Source of the DNA: Dolichospermum sp. UHCC 0259
GTDB lineage: Bacteria > Cyanobacteriota > Cyanobacteriia > Cyanobacteriales > Nostocaceae
Direction of reading: 5' to 3'
Assembly (NCBI RefSeq): GCF_009711935.1
Contig: NZ_VIKX01000303.1
Span: forward strand, 1-50,456
DNA: 50,456 nt
Shown here in pieces: positions 8,073-17,875 of this stretch. Every line of letters starts with the position of its first letter. Position 1 is the first letter of the stretch. Position numbers and translations under genes: made by a program. The notes below the pieces were generated by a model. That model saw nothing but the letters and a program-made list of their open reading frames with translations. It was not told where the DNA came from and searched no databases.

Positions 8073-9299
8073 ATGAAGATATTGCTGGTTTCTGGTGTAT
8101 ATCCCCCTAAAATAGGTGGTCCATCAGCGCAAACGCAACAAATTGCCCGTAGCTTGATAGTCCAAGGTATTGATGTACATATTATTACTTATGGTAATCC
8201 TAGTGCGAGCGGAATAATTGAGGGAATACCGATAACCTTTATTGATGAAAGCCCCCGTCGGGGTTGGCTGGACAAAATAGTGCGTAATGCCCGAATTTAT
8301 GATGAAATACATCGTATTATTAGGGATTTCCAACCTACTATTGTACAGATGCAAACTATGAGTCCAAATCTGGCAATAATGACGGGTATTTTTGCCCGTT
8401 GCTATCGCATTCCAGCACTTATTAAGTATAGTTCAGACTTAGCTTGGGATATAATCAATAAAAATGAAATTATTCATATTTCTGCTAATAATCTACGTCA
8501 GCAGCTATATATTTTTGGACTGGAGTTGCTCGAAAGGGTTTTATTCTCAGTTTATGATTGTATTTGGGCAACTACACCAGTTTATAAAGATCGCCTGATG
8601 CAGCAGTTTTTCATCCCTGAAAATAAGATATTACTTCTGCCAAATTTTATTGATTTGCAACGTTTTCAAGCTATTGCTTCAAGTCGTAGATATTCAGATT
8701 GTCAACAAGAAGTAATCGAATCTGCCTCTCACCTCAAGCCGATTGTTTTACTTACAGTTACTCGTTTACTTCCTATTAAAGGAATTGAAATTTGCCTGGA
8801 AGCAGTTTCTCATCTGCTCGATCTTCCGGTCAGTCTTCGCATTGTCGGGAGCGGTTCACCAGCTTATGAATTGTCTTTACAAGATATGGCAAGAAATTGT
8901 GGTGTTAGTGACCGAGTTGAGTTTGTTGGTGCAGTATCACCTACTCATATTGCCGGGGAATACGAAAGTGCAGATATATTTATCTTAGCCAGTTATCGAG
9001 AAGCTTTTGGTATTGTCCTAGTAGAAGCAATGGCTGCTGGTCTTCCCATCATTGCTTCTAATGTGGGTGGAATCCCAACTGTTGTGGAAAATGAAGTTTC
9101 TGCTAAACTCGTACCTGCTGGAGATGCACTCAGTCTGGCAACGGCCATACGTTTTCTGGTTGTCAATGGGGAAGAACGCCATGCTATGGCAATTGCCGCG
9201 AGAACACGAGCAAAGGCATTTGATTGGGATATGGGTGTAGATAAACTCATTGAAACTTACAAACAGCTTTGTCTTGATCAGAAAATCAATGAGTTATAA
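8073..9299 (+). CDS. GT4 family glycosyltransferase
   Basis: This GT-B fold enzyme has about 408 residues. The N-terminal domain starts ILLVSGVYPPKIGGPSAQT, the usual glycine-rich loop; the C-terminal nucleotide-sugar domain has TRLLPIKGIE, VGSGSP and the catalytic EAFGIVLVEAMAAGLPIIAS segment (EX7E motif). It would add one sugar to the lipid-linked repeat unit. AGGAGG lies at 8057-8062; ATGs at 8064, 8067 and 8073 follow, and 8073 has the best spacing and matches the family N-terminus, so the true start may be any of the three. The next gene begins two bases after its stop, so the two are probably cotranslated. Confidence 0.88.
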   Translation: MKILLVSGVYPPKIGGPSAQTQQIARSLIVQGIDVHIITYGNPSASGIIEGIPITFIDESPRRGWLDKIVRNARIYDEIHRIIRDFQPTIVQMQTMSPNLAIMTGIFARCYRIPALIKYSSDLAWDIINKNEIIHISANNLRQQLYIFGLELLERVLFSVYDCIWATTPVYKDRLMQQFFIPENKILLLPNFIDLQRFQAIASSRRYSDCQQEVIESASHLKPIVLLTVTRLLPIKGIEICLEAVSHLLDLPVSLRIVGSGSPAYELSLQDMARNCGVSDRVEFVGAVSPTHIAGEYESADIFILASYREAFGIVLVEAMAAGLPIIASNVGGIPTVVENEVSAKLVPAGDALSLATAIRFLVVNGEERHAMAIAARTRAKAFDWDMGVDKLIETYKQLCLDQKINEL

Positions 9300-9301
9300 A
9301 A

Positions 9302-10756
9302 ATGAATAATTCTACACTAACAAACTTAAAAATTGACAGTCATAGATACAATAATGAATCACCATTTGTGGCTATGCACTGGCTTCACCGCATTTTATTA
9401 ATTGCCACCGTTGTTATTTATTTACTCTTTGTAGTTGTTCAAGTATATTTTAATCCCAAGTCTACACTTGCCTTACAATGGGTCAATTTAGGGTTGGTAG
9501 TAAATTTTTTACTCCTACTCATACCTGTTATTTTTTATCAGCCTTCCTATGGATGGTTTCATCCTTTAATATTCAATATTTTTCTAACTCTAATCAATGA
9601 AATACGTAAGACTCCTATTTATATAAATGGACTTGAATCACATATAGCTTTACCTGGCTGGAATAGCGAAAGTTTAACTTTCTTATTAGCTGATAATGTA
9701 GCTTTGAGTATAGTTGGTTTAGTTAGTTACTATTTTGGTTTCTTCTTCTCTCCTAGATTTGGTAATTTACAATTAACCTTTTTACAGCCTCGTCATCTAA
9801 AACTGAAGGTTTTGTGCGTAGTAATTTTTTCTGTGATAGCCTGTGCAGTTTATATGCAAATCCAAGGTGGAATCGCTGCACACATTCTTTCTTGGGGAGA
9901 AGGACGACGGGTAACACTAGCGGGTCAATTCTACTGGCAATTTTTGATTCAATTTGGTGCTATTGCCTGCTTGATATGGTTAGCAAAAGATCCTCAAGCT
10001 CATCGGCAAGGACCATTCTGGATGTGTTCAGTAAGTTCACTTATTATTAACTTTTTAAGTGGAGGTTCTCGTTCAAGTGTGATTTATTTCATTATTTGTG
10101 GGCTGCTGGTATCTATGATGCGCGATCGCAAAATTGCCTTCACTCAAATCATCACTGTTGTTTTGATCGGATTGTTTCTATTAGGTATATTAGGAGATTT
10201 TAGAAATAGTACCTGGAGTGGAGAAATCAACTGGAATACATTAAATCAACCTTCGCCAACTGAATCTATTTTTGGCTTGGCAACAGATGAATTAGGGTCA
10301 CGAAGTGGAGAGGGCAGTGGTGCAATTCCCATTTTGGCTTTAGTACCTAATCAGGTTGATTTTCTCTATGGTAGCTCTTATTTAGCTGCCCTAACAATCC
10401 TAATTCCCAGGGGACTATGGCCAGGAAAACCTGGACTTGTGGATGGTGTTGTAGGAAAAACATTTTTTGATTTAGATGCAGGGATTCCCCTTGAACCTAG
10501 TCTGGAAGCCTATTGGAATTTTGGTCTTCCTGGTGTGGTTATAGTTTTCTTGATATTCGGTCTTTTCCATAAATGGCTAGTTTGGACTTTTCGCAATTAT
10601 GTCACAGAACCATCAACGTTAGTTCCTTATGTACTCATTCTCTATCTGCTCGAACCATCGGGACCAGCAATAATAAATTCGATGATTTCCATCACCTCAT
10701 CTGTAATACTTCTCCGTGCATTTGGAGTGTTGTCATTTCCATCAAAAAGTAGATAA
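9302..10756 (+). CDS. Wzy-type O-antigen / repeat-unit polymerase
   Basis: The 484-residue multi-pass membrane protein has about 11-12 hydrophobic helices and a large periplasmic loop around residues 305-380, between NFLSGGSRSSVIYFIICG and the ILIPRGLWPGKPG segment. This layout, with a conserved GGSRS near a helix start, is typical of oligosaccharide repeat-unit polymerases. It would join flipped repeat units in the periplasm. It starts two bases after the upstream GT4 stop and is followed four bases later by another GT4, consistent with one operon. Wzy proteins share little sequence, so the call rests on topology, motif and context. Confidence 0.8.
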   Translation: MNNSTLTNLKIDSHRYNNESPFVAMHWLHRILLIATVVIYLLFVVVQVYFNPKSTLALQWVNLGLVVNFLLLLIPVIFYQPSYGWFHPLIFNIFLTLINEIRKTPIYINGLESHIALPGWNSESLTFLLADNVALSIVGLVSYYFGFFFSPRFGNLQLTFLQPRHLKLKVLCVVIFSVIACAVYMQIQGGIAAHILSWGEGRRVTLAGQFYWQFLIQFGAIACLIWLAKDPQAHRQGPFWMCSVSSLIINFLSGGSRSSVIYFIICGLLVSMMRDRKIAFTQIITVVLIGLFLLGILGDFRNSTWSGEINWNTLNQPSPTESIFGLATDELGSRSGEGSGAIPILALVPNQVDFLYGSSYLAALTILIPRGLWPGKPGLVDGVVGKTFFDLDAGIPLEPSLEAYWNFGLPGVVIVFLIFGLFHKWLVWTFRNYVTEPSTLVPYVLILYLLEPSGPAIINSMISITSSVILLRAFGVLSFPSKSR

Positions 10757-10760
10757 AAAG

Positions 10761-11981
10761 ATGAACCAACCACAAAATAAATTTGATCCTCGAATACATA
10801 TACTATTCTTTGTTCCCACCCTTGGTGGTGGTGGTGCAGAGATGCACTTATTGCGAATCATCAATCACCTTGATCCTCAAAAGTTTCGTTTTTCTCTAGC
10901 TTTATCCCGGTCTGGTGGTTCTTATGAATCGGACTTACCTAAGTATGTCAAATTGCATTTTTTAAATACAGGAAAAACTAATTCCAGCGTCATCCGCAAC
11001 ATTCGCTCAATAGCTCCACTTCGCCAACTTATCCAAGCTGAAAAGCCGAATATTCTCTGCTCAATTATGGATCACGCCAATGTCGTCGCCCTTTTAGCTG
11101 CTAGTGATCTGCCGACTCGTCCAAAAGTTATTCTCTGTGTTCAAAATCCTCCCACTGTTGAGCATCAACCCTATTGGCATATCACTAACTTGCTGACGTT
11201 ATCACTAATTCCCAGACTTTATCCACAAGCTGATCAGGTAGTTGCGCTTTCTCAGGGTGTAGCAGAGGATTTAATGACGCTGTGTCCAACAATTGGCAAT
11301 CAATTAGATGTAATTTATAACGCTGGTTGGGATAGTAGGGTCTTGAGTGGTGCAGCAGAGTCTATCCATCAGGAGGAGTTACCAGCAAATGTGCCGCTAA
11401 TTGTCGCCTGTGGACGACTGACTGATCAAAAAGGTTTTCCCTATTTGATTGATGCTTTAGCACAGGTGCGGCAAGTCATCCCAGCACATTTATGGATTAT
11501 TGGGGAAGGGAAACAGCGCGGGATGCTAGAAAAACAAATTCAGCAACTAGGATTAAATGATTGTGTCCGGTTACTCGGCTTTCAAAGTAACCCATACAAA
11601 TATATGGCAGCGGCAGATATTTTTGTGCTGTCATCTCTTTATGAAGGTTTTGGAAATGTGATTGTAGAAGCTATGGCCTGTGGCACTCCCGTGATTGCGA
11701 CAGATTGCCCCTATGGTCCAGGGGAAATTATTGAAAATGGTGTCAATGGTATTCTTGTACCTCCGGCCAATGTGGAAGCTATATCCGAAGCTGTTATTAG
11801 ATTGCTAACAACAGATTCAGAATTAAAGCTGAAATTGTCTGAAAACGGAAAAAGCCGCTCTCAACAGTTTCATGCTCAAGTGATTGCGTCTACTTACGAG
11901 AAAATGTTTTTACGTAATTCTTGTATTACAGCAAATTGTCATCAAACCTGGAATAAGAACCCCACCCCCAGCAAGCGATGA
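10761..11981 (+). CDS. GT4 family glycosyltransferase
   Basis: This enzyme has about 406 residues. The N-terminal domain has HILFFVPTLGGGGAEMHLLRI, the glycine-rich acceptor-side loop; the C-terminal domain has VACGRLTDQKGFPYLIDA, IIGEGKQRGMLE and LSSLYEGFGNVIVEAMACG with the two EX7E glutamates. It resembles N-acetylgalactosaminyl and similar transferases of capsule loci (WbnH/PglJ-like), but the sugar is not determined. The ATG at 10761 is four bases past the polymerase stop; an in-frame ATG at 10716 would overlap the polymerase gene and adds non-conserved residues, so I did not use it. A 295-base repeat-rich gap follows. Confidence 0.88.
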   Translation: MNQPQNKFDPRIHILFFVPTLGGGGAEMHLLRIINHLDPQKFRFSLALSRSGGSYESDLPKYVKLHFLNTGKTNSSVIRNIRSIAPLRQLIQAEKPNILCSIMDHANVVALLAASDLPTRPKVILCVQNPPTVEHQPYWHITNLLTLSLIPRLYPQADQVVALSQGVAEDLMTLCPTIGNQLDVIYNAGWDSRVLSGAAESIHQEELPANVPLIVACGRLTDQKGFPYLIDALAQVRQVIPAHLWIIGEGKQRGMLEKQIQQLGLNDCVRLLGFQSNPYKYMAAADIFVLSSLYEGFGNVIVEAMACGTPVIATDCPYGPGEIIENGVNGILVPPANVEAISEAVIRLLTTDSELKLKLSENGKSRSQQFHAQVIASTYEKMFLRNSCITANCHQTWNKNPTPSKR

Positions 11982-11990
11982 GGGGGCTAG

Positions 11991-12016
11991 TAGGGGGAGT
12001 AGGGGGAGTAGGGGAG
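11991..12016. repeat. G-rich tandem repeat (TAGGGGGAG units)
   Basis: Two exact copies of TAGGGGGAG at 11991-12008 are followed by a shortened copy. It lies just downstream of a glycosyltransferase stop codon, purine-rich strand in the sense direction. The gap to the next gene (11982-12276) holds this repeat, a heptamer array and a palindromic repeat, and no gene. Confidence 0.85.
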
Positions 12017-12171
12017 GGAAAACAGAAGTTTTTTCCTATCATTACCCGTCAAAATAAATTTGACGAACTACTAGATATATGAAGAATTTTCGGGTTGAAA
12101 AAGAGAACTAGGTGCAAAAAACCTATCACTTTCTGAAATTTGAGACTATTCTGATCTCCTTCTAATTCTTC

Positions 12172-12206
<35 letters not shown>

Positions 12207-12226
12207 CCCTCACAGACAACTTTTAT

Positions 12227-12252
12227 GGCTAACGCCACGCTTCGCTATCAGC
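12227..12252. repeat. dispersed palindromic repeat (GGCTAACGCC...TATCAGC)
   Basis: A GGCTAACGCCACGCTTCGCT-type sequence ending CAGC; a diverged relative is at 44645-44665 (GGCTAATGCTACGTTATTAGC). Such elements are common between cyanobacterial genes. Confidence 0.5.
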
Positions 12253-12276
12253 AAACCTTACTTACCATATATCCTT

Positions 12277-13491
12277 ATGAAAGTTGTCGTTGCACTTGAA
12301 CATCGTTTTGATCGGACACCAGATGGGATTGTCTGGACACATACTCAGTTTCCATATTCATTTTGGCAGAGGTATCTAGAGGTTTTTGATCATGTGCGGG
12401 TGGTTGCCCGTGTTCAGGATGTCCCGTCAGTGCCGTCTGATTGGAAAGAGGCTAATGGCGATTGCGTTTCTTTTGCGGCTATTCCCTATTACATTGGACC
12501 GATGCAGTATTTATGGCGATCGCTTCAGGTAAAACGTGCCGCCCAACAAGCTGTAAATACAGAAGATGCGGTAATTTTGAGGGTAAGTTCAAACATTGCT
12601 TCCTGTATTGAACCTAAACTACGAGCTACGAATCATCCCTATGGTCTAGAAGTGGTTGGTGATCCCTATGATGTCTTTGCGCCCGGTTCGATTAAACACC
12701 CTTTGCGTCCGTTTTTTCGCTGGCGATCTCCTCAGATATTGCGGCGGCAATGTGCTAGAGCTTGTGGTGCAGCCTATGTCACCGAGTTTGCTCTCCAAAA
12801 GCGGTATCCACCAGGAAAAGATGCTTTTTCAACACATTACTCAAGTATAGATTTATCCCATGAGGCTTTTGTATCTGTTCCTCGCTCACCTAAACAGCAA
12901 AATCAGATTTTCACCATTATCTTTATCGGCACATTAGCACAACTTTATAAAGCACCAGATGTATTAATTGATGCTGTCGCTAATTGTATCCGGGAGGGAC
13001 TGAAACTTAAACTAGTTCTTGTTGGTGATGGTCAGCATCGAGAAGAATTAGAAATGCGAGCAGTGAAATTAAATGTAGGAGATTATGTAGATTTTCGGGG
13101 TCAGTTATCCGCAGGAAAAGCTGTGCGGGCTGAATTGGATCAGGCCGATCTGTTTATCCTCGCATCTCATCAAGAAGGTTTACCCAGAGCAATGATCGAG
13201 GCAATGGCACGGGCATTACCATGTATTGGTTCGACAGTAGCGGGCATTCCTGAACTACTAGCACCAGAGGATATAGTGCCACCTGGTGATGTTGCTGCTT
13301 TGTCCAGCAAAATTCGGGAAGTTGTGACTAACCCAGAACGCATGGCTCGAATGTCAGCCCGTAACCTAGAGAAAGCCAAAGAATACACAAATGAAATACT
13401 TAGGGAAAGGCAAATTGCCTTCTACAATTATGTACGAAAAAGTACGCAAGATTGGCTGGATGCACAAAAAGAAGTAAAAAGCCTAAACTAA
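12277..13491 (+). CDS. GT4 family glycosyltransferase
   Basis: This 404-residue GT-B enzyme has an atypical N-terminal domain without the usual GG loop (it begins MKVVVALEHRFDRTPDGIVW). The C-terminal GT4 domain is clear: IIFIGTLAQLYKAPDVLIDA, LVGDGQHREELE and ILASHQEGLPRAMIEAMARALP, where the first catalytic Glu of EX7E and the second Glu are both present. It would act on the cytoplasmic repeat unit. It stands apart from the preceding gene by a repeat-filled gap and is followed 10 bases later by the amidotransferase gene, so a separate promoter upstream is likely. The sugar specificity is unknown. Confidence 0.85.
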   Translation: MKVVVALEHRFDRTPDGIVWTHTQFPYSFWQRYLEVFDHVRVVARVQDVPSVPSDWKEANGDCVSFAAIPYYIGPMQYLWRSLQVKRAAQQAVNTEDAVILRVSSNIASCIEPKLRATNHPYGLEVVGDPYDVFAPGSIKHPLRPFFRWRSPQILRRQCARACGAAYVTEFALQKRYPPGKDAFSTHYSSIDLSHEAFVSVPRSPKQQNQIFTIIFIGTLAQLYKAPDVLIDAVANCIREGLKLKLVLVGDGQHREELEMRAVKLNVGDYVDFRGQLSAGKAVRAELDQADLFILASHQEGLPRAMIEAMARALPCIGSTVAGIPELLAPEDIVPPGDVAALSSKIREVVTNPERMARMSARNLEKAKEYTNEILRERQIAFYNYVRKSTQDWLDAQKEVKSLN

Positions 13492-13501
13492 AACAATATT
13501 T

Positions 13502-15451
13502 ATGTGTGGAATCACTGGTTTTTGGGATATATCTCGACAAATTAGCACAGATTATCTACCAATAATTGTGCAGCAAATGTCAAAATCATTAATTCATCGT
13601 GGTCCAGATGATGGTGGCAGTTGGGTTGATGGAGATGTCGGCATTGCGCTAGGACATCGGCGACTATCTATAGTAGACCTTTCACCGCAAGGACATCAAC
13701 CGATGATATCTGGCGATGGTCGGTATGTAATTGTTTTCAATGGTGAAGTTTATAATTTTCCCGAATTAAGAAAGCAGTTACAAAGTCTTGGATATAGCTT
13801 TTGCGGTCATTCTGACACAGAGGTAATGTTATCAGCCATCTGTGAATGGGGAGTTTTAGAAGCAACCAAGCGTTTTAATGGGATGTTTGCTTTTGCTGTA
13901 TGGGATCGTCAAGAACGGGTTTTACATTTGGGACGCGATCGCATCGGCGAAAAGCCACTATATTATGGTTGGTGCGGTCATACTTTTATATTTGCCTCAG
14001 AATTAAAAGCTTTTAAAGTCCATCCTGATTTTCAACCCGAAATCAACCGTGATGCCTTGGCTTTATTCCTCCGGTTTTCTTATATTCCTGCACCTTATTC
14101 CATCTATCAAGGCATCTATAAATTACCACCCGCAACTCTTCTAAGTTGGAATGGGACGGCAATTCATCCCCAACCAGTACCCTATTGGTCTGCCAAAATT
14201 GCCGCAGAATCAGGTGTTGCTTATCCCTTCACAGGGTCAGAAAATGAAGCTATAGTACATTTAGAGGCGCTACTAAAGGATGCCGTAAAAATGCGAATGC
14301 TGGCAGATGTGCCTTTAGGTGCTTTTTTATCAGGTGGGATAGACTCTTCGACAATTGTAGCTTTAATGCAGGCTCAAAGTCAGCAACCTGTGAAAACTTT
14401 CAGCATCGGTTTTCACGAACAAGACTATAACGAAGCTGAATATGCTAAGTCTGTGGCACAGCACTTGGGTACAGACCATAGGGAACTTTATGTCACCTCA
14501 GATGAAGCTATGGCAGTAATTCCCAAACTACCAAGTTTATATGACGAGCCATTTTCCGATCCTTCCCAAATCCCCACATTTTTAGTATCTCAACTTGCTA
14601 AAAATCATGTCACCGTCAGTCTTTCTGGTGATGGGGGTGATGAATTATTTGCTGGATATAAGCGCTATTTTTTGGCACGTAGTATCTGGCAGAAGATGGG
14701 CTGGATACCGCAAACAGTTCGTCATTCTACAGCCAAAGCTTTAACCAGTGTTTCTGCCCAGACTTGGAATCGAGGTTTTGAGCCTGTAAATACCATATTG
14801 CCAGCCAAATTGAATTTTGGCGATAAATTACATAAGTTGGCAAGCATTTTAGCAGTTTCCCACCCCGATATTATGTATGCGGATTTGGTATCCTATTTGC
14901 AAGAACCAGAGAAAGTTGTGATTGATAGTTCCCAACTCAGCACAGTTTTTAGTGATGGTAATTTCTGGGCAAGTTTACCAAATTTCACAGAACGCATGAT
15001 GTACTTGGATTTAATTAGCTACTTGCCAGGTGATATCTTAGTGAAAGTAGATCGTGCCACTATGGGTGTGAGTCTTGAAGGTCGCATACCTTTTTTAGAT
15101 CATCGGGTTGTGGAATTTGCTTGGCAAATCCCCCTATCAATGAAAATACGTGGTAATCAAGGTAAATGGTTGTTACGACAGGTTTTATATAAGTACGTAC
15201 CCAAGGAATTAATTGAGCGTCCAAAAATGGGTTTTGGTATTCCGATTGGTACATGGTTACGTGGACCTTTACGAGCATGGGCAGAAGATTTACTGGATGA
15301 GTCTCGATTGCGAAGAGAAGGGTGTTTTCATCCTCAACCAATTCGGCAAAAGTGGGATGAACACCAAAATGGCGATCGCAATTGGCAACATCATCTTTGG
15401 CTTATACTCATGTTCCAAGCTTGGTTAGCTGAAAACTCAGCCGGAAATTAG
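13502..15451 (+). CDS. asnB: glutamine-hydrolysing asparagine synthase-type amidotransferase
   Basis: The 649-residue AsnB-type protein begins MCGITGF, with Cys2 the nucleophile of the N-terminal glutaminase. The synthetase domain has the ATP pyrophosphatase loop LSGGIDSST (near residue 280) and the conserved SLSGDGGDELFAGY. Both halves look intact. Ammonia from glutamine is channelled to an adenylated carboxylate. In polysaccharide loci such proteins (for example WbpS of Pseudomonas) are thought to amidate uronic acids rather than make free asparagine. Lying directly before the TviB-like dehydrogenase and CapI-like epimerase genes, it may convert a hexosaminuronic acid to its amide. That use is inference; the family is certain. 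Confidence 0.9.
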   Translation: MCGITGFWDISRQISTDYLPIIVQQMSKSLIHRGPDDGGSWVDGDVGIALGHRRLSIVDLSPQGHQPMISGDGRYVIVFNGEVYNFPELRKQLQSLGYSFCGHSDTEVMLSAICEWGVLEATKRFNGMFAFAVWDRQERVLHLGRDRIGEKPLYYGWCGHTFIFASELKAFKVHPDFQPEINRDALALFLRFSYIPAPYSIYQGIYKLPPATLLSWNGTAIHPQPVPYWSAKIAAESGVAYPFTGSENEAIVHLEALLKDAVKMRMLADVPLGAFLSGGIDSSTIVALMQAQSQQPVKTFSIGFHEQDYNEAEYAKSVAQHLGTDHRELYVTSDEAMAVIPKLPSLYDEPFSDPSQIPTFLVSQLAKNHVTVSLSGDGGDELFAGYKRYFLARSIWQKMGWIPQTVRHSTAKALTSVSAQTWNRGFEPVNTILPAKLNFGDKLHKLASILAVSHPDIMYADLVSYLQEPEKVVIDSSQLSTVFSDGNFWASLPNFTERMMYLDLISYLPGDILVKVDRATMGVSLEGRIPFLDHRVVEFAWQIPLSMKIRGNQGKWLLRQVLYKYVPKELIERPKMGFGIPIGTWLRGPLRAWAEDLLDESRLRREGCFHPQPIRQKWDEHQNGDRNWQHHLWLILMFQAWLAENSAGN

Positions 15452-15522
15452 GAATAAATAACCAATATTTACACCTATTAAACAAGCAAAAACTTTTCAA
15501 ATTCCATCAAGGAAATAGAAAC

Positions 15523-16800
15523 ATGAATCAGATCGCAGTCATTGGTCTTGGCTACGTTGGTTTACCTGTGGCTTTAGCAATGTCCAAAAAATTTCCCAAT
15601 ACAGTTGGGTTTGATATTAATCAGGAAAAAATTACCGCCTTAAATCAAGGCAGAGATTTCACAGGTGAAGTTGCCAGTGAAGAACTCAAAAATACATCTT
15701 TAAAAATTACTTGTGAGCTAATTGATTTAGCTGATTGTAACTTCTTCATTGTCGCCGTCCCCACGCCAATTGATAATAACCGAGTTCCTGATTTGACTCC
15801 ATTAATTAAAGCCTCAGAAACCATTGGTAAAGTCCTCAAAAAAGGTGATATTATCGTTTATGAATCCACCGTTTATCCAGGAGTTACAGAAGAAGTTTGT
15901 GGTGCTGTTCTAGCGCGGGTATCTGATTTACAGCAGGGCGTTGATTTCAAATTAGGCTATTCACCCGAACGAATTAACCCAGGCGATAAAACTCATACCT
16001 TAGAAAAAATTGTTAAAGTTGTTGCAGGTGAAGACCCGGAAACATTGACACAAATTGCTAATGTATACGGTGCTGTTGTTGATGCTGGTGTTTACCGCGC
16101 TCAATCAATTAAAGTCGCTGAAGCGGCCAAAGTGATTGAAAATACCCAACGGGATCTTAACATTGCTTTGATGAATGAACTAGCGATAATTTGCGATCGC
16201 CTGAATATTCGCACCCGTGATGTCCTAGCTGCTGCGGGAACAAAATGGAACTTTCTCCCCTTCACTCCAGGTCTTGTCGGGGGTCACTGCATCGGTGTAG
16301 ACCCTTATTATCTCACAGCCAAAGCCCAACAAGTTGGCTATTATCCCCAGGTAATTCTCGCAGGAAGACGGATTAACGACAACATGGGTCAATTCTTAGG
16401 TAGTCGGTTAGTCAAGCTGCTTGTAGAAGCCAATGTGACAATCAAAAATGCGCGAGTAGGGATTTTGGGACTTACCTTTAAAGAAAATGTCCCAGATTTA
16501 AGAAATAGTCGCATTCCCGATATCATTCACGAATTGCAACAATTTGGAATTGAACCCCTAGTCCATGACTCTTTAGCGGAAAATAGTCATGCAATACATG
16601 AATATGGTATTCAATTATCTGATTGGAAAGAACTTACATATCTTGATGCTCTAATTTTAGCAGTTCCCCATCAAGAATATTTAGAGATACCAGCAGAGAG
16701 ACTATTTGCTCACATTCGTCCAGGGGGAATCTTCATGGATATCAAATCAATATTTGAACCTGGGGATATACCGGCAAATATTAATTATTGGAGTTTATAA
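15523..16800 (+). CDS. tviB: UDP-N-acetylhexosamine 6-dehydrogenase (TviB/WbpO-like)
   Basis: This 425-residue NAD-dependent enzyme oxidises C6 of UDP-GlcNAc (or UDP-GalNAc) twice to give the uronic acid. The N-terminal Rossmann loop is [16 protein letters not shown], the central domain has [11 protein letters not shown] and [17 protein letters not shown], and the catalytic cysteine lies in [13 protein letters not shown] (Cys256). Similarity by eye is strongest to TviB of the Vi antigen, which acts on UDP-GlcNAc, rather than to UDP-glucose dehydrogenases. It starts 71 bases after the amidotransferase gene and is followed 11 bases later by a 4-epimerase, matching the TviB-TviC logic for making UDP-GalNAcA. 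Substrate assignment is by family. Confidence 0.88.
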   Translation: MNQIAVIGLGYVGLPVALAMSKKFPNTVGFDINQEKITALNQGRDFTGEVASEELKNTSLKITCELIDLADCNFFIVAVPTPIDNNRVPDLTPLIKASETIGKVLKKGDIIVYESTVYPGVTEEVCGAVLARVSDLQQGVDFKLGYSPERINPGDKTHTLEKIVKVVAGEDPETLTQIANVYGAVVDAGVYRAQSIKVAEAAKVIENTQRDLNIALMNELAIICDRLNIRTRDVLAAAGTKWNFLPFTPGLVGGHCIGVDPYYLTAKAQQVGYYPQVILAGRRINDNMGQFLGSRLVKLLVEANVTIKNARVGILGLTFKENVPDLRNSRIPDIIHELQQFGIEPLVHDSLAENSHAIHEYGIQLSDWKELTYLDALILAVPHQEYLEIPAERLFAHIRPGGIFMDIKSIFEPGDIPANINYWSL

Positions 16801-16811
16801 AAGGTGAAGTT

Positions 16812-17822
16812 ATGGCAAAAATTTTAGTTACAGGTGCGGCTGGTTTTATTGGTTTTCACCTCAGCCAACGTTTACTAGAAAGAGGTGATCAAGTTGTAGG
16901 TTTAGATAACCTCAATGATTATTACGATGTTACTTTAAAAAAAGACAGATTAGAGCAACTTTTAGAAAAACCAGGTTTCAGCTTTCATTTATTAGATTTA
17001 GCAGATAGAGAAGGCATCCCCAAATTATTCGCTCAATCTAGTTTTGATAAAGTCGTCAATTTAGCAGCACAAGCCGGAGTCCGTTATTCATTAAAAAATC
17101 CCCATGCTTATGTAGATAGTAATTTAGTGGGATTTGTGAATATTCTCGAAGGTTGTCGCCATACAAACGTCCAACATTTAGTATTTGCTTCTTCCAGTTC
17201 AGTTTACGGTGCAAATACAAAAATTCCCTTCTCAGTTCACGACAACGTAGATCATCCCGTGAGTTTGTACGCAGCTACCAAAAAAGCTAACGAATTAATG
17301 GCACATACCTACAGTAGTTTGTATGGCTTACCAGCTTCAGGATTGCGATTTTTTACAGTTTACGGTCCTTGGGGTCGTCCTGATATGGCATTGTTTCTGT
17401 TTACCAAAGCGATTTTAGCAGGACAACCAATTGATGTTTTCAATTATGGGAAAATGAAACGTGATTTTACCTATATTGATGACATTGTAGAAGGCGTAAT
17501 TCGTGTTGTTGATCAAGTAGCTGAATCAAATTCTGATTGGTCAGGAAATGCCCCAGATCCCGCCACAAGTTATGCCCCATACAAAAATTACAATATCGGT
17601 AATAATCAACCAGTGGAATTAATGCACTTTATCGAAACATTAGAAAATTGCTTAGGAATGAAAGCAGAGAAAAATTTGCTTCCCATGCAAGCCGGTGATG
17701 TACCAGCAACCTATGCCGATGTTGATGCCTTAGTAACAGATGTGGGTTTTAAACCGAATACCTCAATTGAGGAGGGAATCGAGCAATTTGTGAAATGGTA
17801 TCGCTCATATTACCAAGTTTAA
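16812..17822 (+). CDS. UDP-uronate 4-epimerase (CapI/LspL type)
   Basis: This 336-residue short-chain dehydrogenase-type epimerase has the NAD loop [21 protein letters not shown], the catalytic SSSSVYG and Tyr153-xxx-Lys157 (SLYAATKK). The family interconverts UDP-glucuronate and UDP-galacturonate, and members in capsule loci act on the N-acetylated forms. Paired with the TviB-like dehydrogenase immediately upstream, UDP-GalNAcA is the likely product. I chose the ATG at 16812 because AAGGTGA sits just before it; a TTG at 16788 would overlap the previous gene. Confidence 0.9.
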   Translation: MAKILVTGAAGFIGFHLSQRLLERGDQVVGLDNLNDYYDVTLKKDRLEQLLEKPGFSFHLLDLADREGIPKLFAQSSFDKVVNLAAQAGVRYSLKNPHAYVDSNLVGFVNILEGCRHTNVQHLVFASSSSVYGANTKIPFSVHDNVDHPVSLYAATKKANELMAHTYSSLYGLPASGLRFFTVYGPWGRPDMALFLFTKAILAGQPIDVFNYGKMKRDFTYIDDIVEGVIRVVDQVAESNSDWSGNAPDPATSYAPYKNYNIGNNQPVELMHFIETLENCLGMKAEKNLLPMQAGDVPATYADVDALVTDVGFKPNTSIEEGIEQFVKWYRSYYQV

Positions 17823-17875
17823 GAAATCCCCTGTTTCTATAAATTCTAATAATAGCAAAGACCACAGATAAAAAT

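Noticed and set aside
10716-10760. Longer start for the GT4 at 10761, overlapping the polymerase gene
   Set aside because: The added residues (MHLECCHFHQK...) are unlike any GT4 N-terminus; the ATG at 10761 fits better.
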